DNA of 64,000 nt from Tribonema minus (taxonomy: Eukaryota > Sar > Xanthophyceae > Tribonematales > Tribonemataceae), in contig JAFCMP010000040.1 in the NCBI GenBank assembly GCA_017506865.1, positions 186,001 to 250,000 on the forward strand. Direction: 5' to 3'. Numbering within the stretch: position 1 is the first letter of the stretch; every line of letters begins with the position of its first letter. The notes under the pieces were generated by a model. It was not told the origin of the DNA and did no database searches. It saw only the letters and a program-made list of their open reading frames with translations. Made by a program: the position numbers and the translations under genes. Positions 55,333 to 64,000 of this stretch are shown here, piece after piece.

Positions 55333-56223
55333 TCAGCACTGAGCTGCTTCTCCCAGCATTATCGTTACCATAAGGGCATGCCGACATTTTTGTCCCACTT
55401 TGGAGTCAAAGAGCAGCAGAGTGTCCGGGAACCCTTGCCAGAGCAGACGCCTCAATGTTATAACCTTCTGCCGAGTATCTTGATGCTCACTGATACTCGA
55501 GCTTCTTGATAACCTAACCTAAGCCACCCCAAAACAACCTTCTGCAGTGACTGTCTCAGTTATGGCCTGCTGAATCTGCCATCTGGCGTGGTGTGACCTT
55601 ACGAGCAGGATGTCTGGAAACTACAGACTTCCGTGGCATTTTCAATATGTGCAGCGACCAAATCCATATGAGATTAGCTTCCAGTGTTCAAGGTGTCCAA
55701 TGATTGTTAGAAGTTGCAAGCAGGGCAGCATTGCGAAGCACACGACCACGCACACCCTATCCCTACATGCGCAATGACTTTACTTCAACTTCAAGCCTCA
55801 CACAAACAAATTCCTGGCACCGTTGAGGGTTAGAGTTCGAATTAGGGGTTAGGGGTTGACTTGAACTTGCAATCTCAACAAATGCATGCAGAGTAGTGCT
55901 GTGGCAGCGGGGCATGCAGAGGTGCAAGTGCGTGTGCGGTGGGTGATCAGTAGATGCTGCACAAGTCTGCATGCATTCATGAAAGCTGTAAGTTCAAAAA
56001 GGCGAGGTTCAGGCTGAACTTAAAGTAGGATTGCCATATGGCAATGTTAAAAGTCATAAGTATTCATGCGCTGAGCAATGCTGCGCTGATTTCCACTGTT
56101 AATATTGAGTATGCGTGGTCATCTGCTTAAGGGTTAAGCAATGCGCTGTTGTCAACTTATAAAAAATATATGAGACACCTTGACCAAGCTGGAAGCTTAC
56201 CTCTCATAAATCTAGTCATTGTA
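55333..56223. other. Spacer between the two inverted copies
   Basis: The spacer holds a telomere-like tract at 55821-55859 (GGGTTAGAG, TTAGGGGTTAGGGG), a CTTAAAGTAGG/CCATATGGCAATG region and no supported coding sequence. CATATGGCAATG near 56036 is partly self-complementary. Confidence 0.5.
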
Positions 56224-56985
56224 TTAATGGCCCCGGCCTTGCGGCTGCGTAGGTTGTAGACAAATCGTAAGTATGAGGCATCTAGGCCTCAATGCGTGCG
56301 GCTCGCAACGCCGTGGAGCCGCGTGAAAGGGGGGCAGGCCACACAGTACATACACACTAGCGGTGCAGGCCAGGCTACTGCTGGTAGGCCTATATGGGTA
56401 GGTGCAGCATCGACATCGAAGTGCTGAGCCTGTTGTGTATGTCGGCCAGTTGCTGGTTGACTTGATTGGTATGGTGCTGCACATCCTGTTGGTTTAGGCC
56501 AGGCGACGCACCAGGCATTGCGTTGGAGCTCATGCCGGCATACGCATCACTCGCTGCTGGGTGCTAGTGTGTCCGCTGCATGAACACCCGGATTGTTGTG
56601 GCAGCGCCATTGTCCCTGCTGTCGGCCTTCGGTCTTCGCCACCAACAGGCTCTCTGCATTCAACATTTTTAAAATGTAGTGCTCAGTCACGAAATCTTCC
56701 TTCCTTTCCTCGAGGAGTGTACTACCCAGTGTATCCGTGTCAAAATCCATTGTCTGGGTCAGCTGTAATGCCTTCTCCTAGGCACGAACTACGTTAATGA
56801 ACCTGCATCTGTTGCACTGAGGCTTGGTGTGTCATGCTCTAACCTACAGGCGCATGAAGCCCGCCATACGTACAGCGGGCTCTGCGCGCTTGGCTTGATG
56901 TAGGCAAGAGAGCACGGGTGCAGAAATGTGCGGCCAACTACGAATTCACGAATGTGAGCATGTGGTGCCAATCTGCCGCCGGCAA
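56224..56985 (-). mobile_element. Copy 2 of the unclassified repeat family, inverted relative to copy 1
   Basis: The bases 56985-56345 are the reverse complement of 54377-55022 at high identity and equal spacing: the 67-codon frame begins 235 bases in and the coiled-coil frame about 500 bases in, in both. The repeat of about 110 bp is present at the 3' side (56345-56224) but not at the 5' side, where the match stops abruptly at TTGCCGGCGGCAG and copy 2 continues into longer coding-like sequence. Copy 1 therefore looks like a 5'-truncated derivative. Confidence 0.6.
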
Positions 56986-58065
56986 GCATTCACCGAGCGC
57001 GCACGTTGCGGCCTTCTGGACATCGTCTGACAGTTTTTTCTTGACAGAAAGCACCACGTCCTCAGTGACACCCAGGCCTCTCCGTATAGCTGGTTAACCA
57101 GCCGGTTGCGCTACAATCCACCCTTTTTCGGAGCCACTGTGTACAAGTTCGACGGTGTCGTGGGATCCCCTTGAGGAGCGTTGAAGGTAATCGCTTGCCA
57201 ATGCTAAATACTTCGTGGCCGCCGCCGCCGCCGCCGCCGCCCCCGCGGCCGCGGCATCCGTGATGTCCGCACACCCACTGCTACCGCACTTGGCAGTTGC
57301 AGGTTGCATCACTGTGATTCACGCGCACGTCCGCTGCACCTTGGAGGATAGTGCGACCACGCTAGCGTTCCCCACAACACGCCGAGGCACAGTGAATTGG
57401 GCGAAGCATCATCTTCTCTCGGATGTGTCAATGTCAAGTTGGCGAGGTCCTGTCCCATCATTCAGCGAGCTGTACGCTCATCGGCAGCATTGCGCACTTT
57501 ATTGACCTTAGTTTCGTTTGCAACTTGCGCCATGTCACACGTCTGAGTGAGGTCTTCGATCTTCTCAGCCTGTCTGGTGGCATGCCGATCTGTTCGATAG
57601 GCCAGCTCCTTCTCCTAGTCGGCGACCGCTTGCTGAGACGGACCACCTTTGTGCCCTGAAGAGTGACGATGTGTCAGCATCGCCCACTAAGTTTTCTGTC
57701 ACGTTGATCGCTGCTGTTTTGGCACCCAGATCGCGATGGCGTAGCGGTGACAAGACAGGTGCTAGGAGCTCTACGATTTTTTTAATTCGTTTTCATGCAA
57801 TTCAATCCGCCCACGCTGTCAGTGCGCCTTACCGCAGGATCTGATGAAAGTCGTCGCCAGTTTGATATTGAAGCGGCCCTCATCACTGCCATGGCGACTT
57901 TGCGCTCAGAAGACCTCGCGTTAATCGCCCATCTTTCACCATCCGCATTGTTCAGGCCCCGCTTTTGCTCTTCAAGGCGCCAAAGGTTCTTGAGCTTTAT
58001 TTTGGTGGGTTCAGAAATTTCTTTCCCGCAGATGCACTCAGCCAGCTCCGGTCGCAGAATATGTC
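56930..58065 (-). pseudogene. Broken multi-frame coding remnant upstream of copy 2
   Basis: On the minus strand several protein-like frames follow one another with stops and frame changes: ELAECICGKEISEPTKIKLK then NLWRLEEQKRGLNNADGERW (about 58035-57850); LSPLRHRDLGAKTAAINVTE (about 57755-57690); a helical EKELAYRTDRHATRQAEKIE frame with two stops (about 57640-57480); a poly-Ala frame over the (GCC)n run at 57221-57250 leading to KYLALASDYLQRSSRGSHDT; and VTEDVVLSVKKKLSDDVQKA (about 57070-57000), running into copy 2. Together they could be one decayed gene of the repeat family, or an intact gene with introns that I failed to place. The Cys-x-Cys near the start is not a complete finger. Confidence 0.4.
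57218..57253. repeat. GCC trinucleotide run
   Basis: CCGCCGCCGCCGCCGCCGCC followed by CCCGCGGCCGCGG. On the minus strand it encodes a poly-Ala/Gly stretch of the remnant described above. Confidence 0.85.
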
Positions 58066-59156
58066 ATAACCCTTTTTAAATGTAGGCGCTGCCGGCGTAC
58101 TGAAAGGGCTCACCCACAGGTCCTGTGTGTACTGTACTCACACCCGTAGCTGCTGCTGTCTCACTGATGGTAGCAAAATAATAAACAGTTGTTGCATGGG
58201 CGGGGCGGCACCCCTGAGGTAATGGCTGCGCACGTTGAGGCGTTGCCGTGTGTTGCATGCTCTGAGGGCGCATGTTGTCTCATGCTGCTACTTCACGGCT
58301 GTGACAGTCATCCTCAAGCAGGCCGCTGCTGTGCTCAGGTCCCACTGGCAGCCGTTGGCAACGCCGAGACCTGCTGAATGAATCCTGCTGTCCCACTGGC
58401 AAACTGTCGACGAAGCCCTCCAGCACTCCTCACCGTCCCACAAGTTCGCATCACGTCGGCTTTCACTCCTCAATGAGCAATCGCATCTGTTCGTCCCACC
58501 TGGGATTCCAGCCCATGCAGTCGTTCCTCAGGCTGCTCTTTCGTCTTAGTCCTGTCCCGCATGTGCAGTCGCTGCTGTGCATCCAGGTTGGCTTGCTGCA
58601 CGCGCACTTGAAGGTGTGACCACACTGGGACCATAATGGGATTCTGCGTCGCTTTTCAGCGGCCAGGGCGGTGGCATGTGCAACGTGTAGTGCGCTGCTG
58701 CGGTGTTGACCTCAAAAGCCTGTGGCTGCTTGCCGCCTAGAAATGTGGTGTTGCGCACTATGAAGGCAGCAGAGGGGGCTGAGAGACATCGCCAGACCGC
58801 GGGTGCTGGGTTCACAGTGAATATTACTAGACAAAACACATGTCAGATGTAACCGTCAAGTTGCGCACATTCCCGAGAACACGCCTGAGAAATGGGACTG
58901 ACCCCCCCCGTACCAGATGATTGCGACAGAAGCAGGAACTGTCCATATTCCAAAAGACACTGACCGAGCTGGACGAGTCTCGAGAGCTCGAACCAGAGCC
59001 CCCCTTAGTAGCCTTGGTCAGATAAGGCCGGCCGGCTGATGGGGCGAGAAGTGTTATAATAACACACCATGGTGATGGGGCAAGAAGTGTTGTTATAACA
59101 CACCAGCGGCAGAGTCCACTGCTTGAATTCTTTCGGAGCTATGACATAACACTCTA
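58066..59156. other. About 1.1 kb without a supported gene
   Basis: Open frames exist on both strands but have no splice support. At about 59040-59105 a 35-bp unit (GATGGGGCGAGAAGTGTT with TATAACACACCA) is tandemly duplicated. A C-run lies near 58900. Confidence 0.45.
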
Positions 59157-59363
59157 TTAGCCCCTCATCGTTGAAAGGCGTGCAGCAGAAAGTTCCGCTC
59201 CGGCCAAGTGATTGGTTGAAGTCACGGCAGTTCGTGCTAAGAATGCCTGATGCCGTTGACGATCATCGGGCGCACCCCCCGCACCCGAGCGTGTGTCTTC
59301 CAGACGGAATTGGGCGTAGAATGACTCTGCTTCATCCACCAGCACTGTGAACACGCCGTGCAT
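59157..59363 (-). CDS. Hypothetical 68-codon ORF
   Basis: The frame from ATG at 59363 to TAA reads MHGVFTVLVDEAESFYAQFR and then FLARTAVTSTNHLAGAELSA. The composition is protein-like and CpG-rich. The upstream in-frame stop is close to a TTGCAG, so it could also be a last exon. It has no recognisable family and lies among repeats, so a transposon fragment is as likely as a gene. Confidence 0.3.
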   Translation of the reverse strand: MHGVFTVLVDEAESFYAQFRLEDTRSGAGGAPDDRQRHQAFLARTAVTSTNHLAGAELSAARLSTMRG

Positions 59364-60180
59364 AACCTTTTGATCTCACTGCAAGCCAGCAAGTACTGTG
59401 ACACAGTATGGCGCGGCTTGACAACGATATTTCGAAGTCGAGAGGATGCCTGACGCGAAACTTGCCAGTCGCCTTGAGGAATGGATGTGGAACCGTCTGT
59501 GGGTAGTCAGATACTTGGACGATCGAGGGTGAAATCTTGCTGCCTTCCTGCAACTATTGTAGCAACACACTGTGGCAGCGGTGCATGCAGAGGTGCAAGT
59601 GCGACAGCATATATATAGGCATGTAGCCCTTAATGCGTGCGGCTCTTAACGCCATAGCGAGCCCACATGGACGAGATGCAGGTCACAACACGTCGTCTGG
59701 CTTTGGAGCCCAGACTCCACCTCACCAGTGGCCCAAGCTTCCTTCTACTCTGTCTCAAAATTCCGATCTGGGAATGCCATCGTCGGGCCCGGCACTGAGA
59801 GTTTTTAACCCGGTCTCCGGGTTAATGCCAATTCATCTCCAAGCAACGTCTTCATGAGCTGAATATGACACTTTCTCATCATCCGTCAAAGACATGAACC
59901 GGTCTTCGGCGCCACCGATTGATAGTCAGGCATCTCAGTCGGGAACTGGTATTCAGGCACACCGGCACCTGGTGGTCACGCGACAGCAGCTCGGTTGGAT
60001 GCTGTTGCTCAGCCGCCGTCCAGCCGCCGCACTGGTGGCAAAAAATCATCTGGTTCTGCTAAGTCAGCGAGCCCGCACAGCCTACTGCCACCTTAAGTAG
60101 CCTCTGCGTCAGATATTGCACCTGCGGTGTTGCTGCGTCATTGATCATGCTGACGCCGACGCCCGAGATCAACTTTGGAT

Positions 60181-60220
60181 TAGGGTAACCCTAACCCTAA
60201 AACTAACCCTAACCCTAACC
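60181..60220. repeat. Interstitial telomere-like tract
   Basis: Five or six CCCTAA units, one of them altered (AAAACTAACCC). This is the cleanest such tract in the window. Confidence 0.9.
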
Positions 60221-60380
60221 AAGGCTTTCGTTTCCTACCAAAATTCCTCTGCACATTGCGCGCGTCCATCTGTGCCACCAAGATTGCAAACCAAACCCAT
60301 GTTCATCGTCTGTCTTGAAGTTGGCAGTATAAAGCCAGGTTGATTTGTTGTTCGTCCAAACACACATGGCTCGAACTTAA

Positions 60381-60402
60381 CCCCCCCCCCCCCCCCCCCC
60401 CC
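60381..60402. repeat. Poly-C run (22)
   Basis: An uninterrupted run of 22 C. A similar run of 26 C lies at 62869-62894. Length at such sites is prone to sequencing and assembly error. Confidence 0.85.
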
Positions 60403-62130
60403 TCAGCGCCTCGCTCGGTGACCTACGGAATCTCAGTAATCCGCTACACCAAAGCAACACCACGGAACCACGTGGTGCTGAATATAACTAGCGTGAGCGT
60501 TGGCCACCACCACAGTCGCAGCGAGCTCCGTAAACTACTAGAGAAATGGCGTCCGCCATACCCGTCACTCTGTGTGCACGAGAAAACCTCAAGGCATCAG
60601 ATACCAAATTGCCGCGGAGTTCTGCAAGATAGCACTAGATGCGCATGCTGCAAAGAAGCAAGCGAGCTGAAACGGATCCCTATATGAAACGATACGCACT
60701 CGCCATTGAAGTGTGGCCTGCACCCCGTCCATGTGGCTCGCTAGCACCTCTGCATGCACCGCTGCCACAGAAGAGAGCGCAGCTGCTGCGTTGCGTCGCC
60801 AGCGCTTCAACGCCACCGTTTCTCAGCGCCAATCAATCAACCCGTTTCAACTTTTCTCTCTATGTTCGCCAGCTCCACTGCTCACCCAAGCGTTGAAGCC
60901 GCCCAGATGGCCCGCAAGTGCTCCCACCCGCCGGTAATCAAAGCACGACACGCGCCAGTCTTCCACTGGCAGCTCCTGTATGTTGCCACATCGCCCTGCA
61001 ACACTCTGTGCTCTTGCGGCATCCACAGATGTCTACTGCTGCGGGCTGTGCCACCAGGTGTCACCAGCCGCTGCTCTTCATATGCAGATTCAACATGGGG
61101 GCACAACTTCTATGTGAAATTCATAGAAGCTTAGCCTGACCAATAAGGGCATCTAGGTAGCTTGGTTTACAAAGGCATGCCAGACACATACAAGAGGCAC
61201 ATAAACTCCGTGCACAGCTTCACTTACTGCTTACACTCACTGAGAGGCTCTTTCCAGCCATCAACTACCGGTAGATTACGTGTCTATCGCGGTCTAGTGT
61301 GCTGGCTGCTCCAGGCCTCAAGCCGCCTACCTCGACGCCCGACAATAAGACGTCCAGTGAGAGCGTCTTGCGTCTCCGCTCACATCACTTACATCACGTG
61401 TTCTCTCTCTCTGGACGTTGATCACAGGGTTTCCGAGTACTCTATTTCTGCTCCTAGAGAACGGCACAACAGAAGCGAGCGTATGATGACCCGAAACGTC
61501 GTTTCTAGACCTCTTCAAATCTAGAGAGACCTGGCGGTCTAGCTGCAATTTACAAGGTGTGATCAGCAAGCGTAGCAGCCACGGCGCGCTTAAATCGAGC
61601 GAAGGTGAACGCGAAGTGGAGGCGGCAGTGCCTTACTCGTAGGCTGCTGGCGCTCACCACGGCGCTCGTTTGTGAGCCACGAGGGAGTCAAGTGCAGTGG
61701 ACAATGCTCCTGAAGACGCTTTAGTACCTGCCATGCTGGCCGTATGGTAGCGTCGCACACAGCACTACGTGGACGACAGCAAGCCAAGCCGTGGCAAACC
61801 ATTCAACTTCCTTATTCGCCTGAGATCGAAGAACTTGACTTCAGGGAGTGTTTTCGCTTCCACAAGCGAGGTTTTCTGCGCTTCGCTTCTGCCCTCGAGA
61901 TACATGGAACCTTTTGACTTTCTAAGGGCGGCAGCAAGACAGGACTGCGGTGCTTTGCTTGCATGCTATAGAGGCTGGCGCACCCAACAACTTTGCTCCA
62001 CGACGAGCTCCAGTGGGGAGACGGGCGGGGAACGCCTTGCGAAATGTTTCAGATTGCCATCACATTCGTCTATGAGGAGTGGGCGCACGATTTGGTGCAT
62101 GACTTGCATGTAGAAGCTGTCAGGCTCAAA

Positions 62131-62294
62131 TGCAAGATGTTTGCGCAGGCCATCAGGACTAAGGGGCTACCTTTATACAGGTGTTGGGGTTCAAAGACGG
62201 TACCATCAGGAGTGCAAGATGTTTGCGCAGGCCATCGTGACAAAGGGTCGCCCTTAGACAGGTGTTGGGGGTTTATAGACGGTACCATCATGAG
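62131..62294. repeat. 82-bp tandem duplication inside the transposase remnant
   Basis: TGCAAGATGTTTGCGCAGGC begins at 62131 and again at 62213. Both copies end ACGGTACCATCA. The length is not a multiple of three, so it changes the frame. Confidence 0.85.
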
Positions 62295-62484
62295 AACTTG
62301 TAGGCCCGTTATTGGACAGCGCGAGGCATACAATGGTTGGAAGCGTACAAATGCTGGAAGTCCAGTCAGTCAGTTGAGACTCCTGATGCCATTTACGTCA
62401 GGTCTGGGCCACCATCTTCTGTCGTCGCAACGACAACTACCTTTTGCAACAGTCCAAGTTGTTGCCTTTGCTGATGCAGCATTA

Positions 62485-62616
62485 CACCTCAGCAAATGGT
62501 TTACCGTACTACCTGTGCGATGGCCCAGCATACCCACTATTCGCCTGGCTCACCTCAGCTAATGGTTTGCCGTACTACCTATACGGTGACCCGGCATACC
62601 CACTATTCGCCTGGCT
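62485..62616. repeat. 66-bp tandem duplication inside the transposase remnant
   Basis: CACCTCAGC(A/T)AATGGTTT begins at 62485 and 62551. Both copies encode ANGLPYYL and PAYPLFAWL; only the second keeps the family-like LYGDPAYPL. Confidence 0.85.
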
Positions 62617-62868
62617 GTTGCGCCCGTATAAAGGCAATCTTGCAGCTTGGCAGGCAGAATTAAACAAAAAAATGAGCAGGGTGCGGGACACAGTACCTAG
62701 AGTGGGGATTTGGAAAAATCGTGGCCAACTGGGCCTTCCTCAATTTTGTCCCGCAGGAGAAGATCTTCGGATCTGCAGCTGGTCTTGGGAGGATGTATGC
62801 TGTGCTGCGCTTCTCACTATCTGCCACACATTCATGTCCAGATCTGAGACTAGAGCCTACTTCAATTG

Positions 62869-62877
62869 CCCCCCCCC

Positions 62878-62909
<32 letters not shown>

Positions 62910-62910
62910 G
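62869..62910. repeat. Poly-C run (26) followed by CA repeat
   Basis: A run of 26 C is joined to about eight CA units. Confidence 0.85.
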
Positions 62911-63099
62911 GAGGAGTACCTGGCAGGGCAGGGCTGACGGGGATTTTCAAAGTTGGCAAACTTTGAACAAGGATTACTTCAAAGAGCGACAACAGTTTTT
63001 TCTTGACAAGCCATTTTACCTTGTATTTTCACGCTTGATGCGCGGTCTCATGCTTTCTGTGATAGTGATTGGCGCATGCCACCGCGTTAGCTAGCTGTT

Positions 63100-64000
63100 A
63101 CAGTGTGCAGCAGTACCACATGACAATGTTAGTTACAGCATTGACTGCATAATGAAATAATGTCAAGCTATACAATATGCATCAGTGTGCCGATGCGGGA
63201 GTGTTGCAGCTTAGCCTAAAGCCATGTTCAATGGCCGGCATATTGCCCGCGCTAAGACGCATTGGCATCGCAAACTACAATGTTGCAAGTGCCAGAGTTC
63301 CTCACATCATGCATACATTATGGCACATCAAATTGGCTCGTGGCGCAGCCTCAGTGACCTGCATGAACATGCATGGCACAAACGTAGCATGCACAGCCGG
63401 CTTTTGTTCCAGTAGATTAAATAGCAAGTGAATCGCTCACAGTCCATGAAATAAATGCTTCTTTCTTTTAAGAGGCCACCATGCATAATGCATCACACCA
63501 CAACAGAAAAAGCAGACTACAAAGTAGAAGATCATGCTGACCATGCTGTGGCTACGTTCACAACAGGTCACATCAGCTGCCATTGCCAATACTGCCGAAG
63601 AGTGTGAGGTGAGTGCTATGGCAAACATGTATGTGTACCATACTGGTACTATTAACAACATTCAAGAAAGCATCACCAGACAAGCGAACATGCTGCACAC
63701 AACGCCAAAACATGCCCCTTGACTGGCCGCACTAGCAGCCACAAGCCTTGAGGTGTAGTGAGCAAATGTGACTGTGCCTATTCAATTAAGAGGCCGGTGC
63801 CCCAATTGCGGGGTTTGATTCGCCGGTTTCCGCAAGCGCGCGCGCGGACTTTTGAACCAAACGCTATTGAATTACGCCAAAGCCATCAACTCATCACAGC
63901 TGAGGAGTTAGCTATAGGTTTCTTAACAAGAACTCATGTATGGGTTTCTTAACAAGAACTCGTGTATGAACCAAGGGCTACCATGCTACATATCCGCCCA
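63100..64000. other. Right end of the window, no supported gene
   Basis: Open frames at 63177-63431 and 63758-63952 have no recognisable product. A 29-bp tandem duplication with GGTTTCTTAACAAGAACTC lies at about 63917-63970. Confidence 0.45.

Larger units (their letters stand above)
59364..61760. other. Repeat-rich stretch without a supported gene
   Basis: It holds a partial dispersed repeat (59618-59690), a telomere-like tract of about 40 bp with TAACCCTAACCCTAA (60181-60220), a C22 run (60381-60402) and another partial dispersed repeat (60708-60750). Open frames at 60640-61140 and 61160-61520 are not supported by splice sites. Confidence 0.45.
61790..62950 (+). pseudogene. PIF/Harbinger-type DDE transposase, broken
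   Basis: Landmarks appear in the order of the family: ELDFRECFRFHKRGFLRFAS (about 61825), RLAHPTTLLHDELQWG (about 61975), CEMFQIAITFVYEEWAHDLV (about 62040), CWGFIDGTIMRTCRP with the first catalytic Asp (about 62262), REAYNGWKR (about 62320), then LYGDPAYPLFAWLLRPYKG (about 62578), AELNKKMSRVRD, and NWAFLNFVPQEKIFG (about 62723). They lie in different frames with an in-frame TAG, and two internal tandem duplications disrupt it: an 82-bp one (62131/62213) that shifts the frame and a 66-bp one (62485/62551). The C26 run interrupts the 3' end. It is not functional as it stands. Element ends were not found. Confidence 0.85.

Noticed and set aside
60181..60220. True chromosome end
   Set aside because: The tract is only about 40 bases with an altered unit, and unique sequence continues on both sides.
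60640..61520. Plus-strand frames of 80-126 codons
   Set aside because: They have no splice support and no recognisable domain, and they overlap a dispersed repeat.
1..64000. tRNA, rRNA and spliceosomal RNA genes
   Set aside because: Searched by eye for tRNA arm patterns and conserved snRNA words. None was convincing.

Overview
The window is nuclear DNA from an intron-dense eukaryote. The clearest clue to lifestyle is a complete-looking gene for the retrograde IFT (dynein-2) intermediate chain WDR34/DYNC2I2, so the organism builds cilia or flagella. Base composition is close to balanced, introns are mostly about 200-1500 bp, GC-AG introns seem frequent, and TTAGGG-type telomere-like tracts are scattered inside the sequence. 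A flagellate protist or alga fits best. Nothing seen fixes the lineage.

Layout. (1) 0.5-11.7 kb, minus strand: a long multi-exon gene of unknown identity that runs off the left edge. Its introns carry telomere-like tracts, a roughly 560-bp inverted-repeat element and a five-fold degenerate repeat that includes one exon start. (2) 11.7-15.8 kb: no convincing coding sequence, probably the 5' flanks of two divergent genes. (3) 15.8-44.2 kb, plus strand: one very large gene assembled from about 40 exons, ending at a TGA at 44182. It encodes a helical, coiled-coil-prone protein of about 2,200 residues with a serine-rich exon of about 450 residues; the family was not recognised. (4) 44.96-45.8 kb, minus strand: the last three exons of a small unidentified gene. 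(5) 46.2-47.25 kb, minus strand: a cyclin gene, with the main exon clear and the 5' exons uncertain. (6) 48.68-52.6 kb, plus strand: the WDR34-like gene, four exons, divergent from the cyclin. (7) 52.6-64 kb: a repeat-rich region with a degenerate tandem repeat, an inverted pair of copies of an unclassified coding repeat family, a dispersed repeat of about 110 bp in at least five copies, a broken PIF/Harbinger-type transposase, poly-C tracts and another telomere-like tract.

The gene models rest on reading frames joined by splice sites with matching phase. Where the phase does not match, the entry says so. No prokaryotic features, tRNA, rRNA or CRISPR array were seen. The best-supported unusual points are phase-supported GC-AG introns in two genes, three closely spaced TQT motifs in the dynein intermediate chain, the cyclin/IFT-dynein divergent pair, and an unclassified repeat family with an inverted pair of copies.
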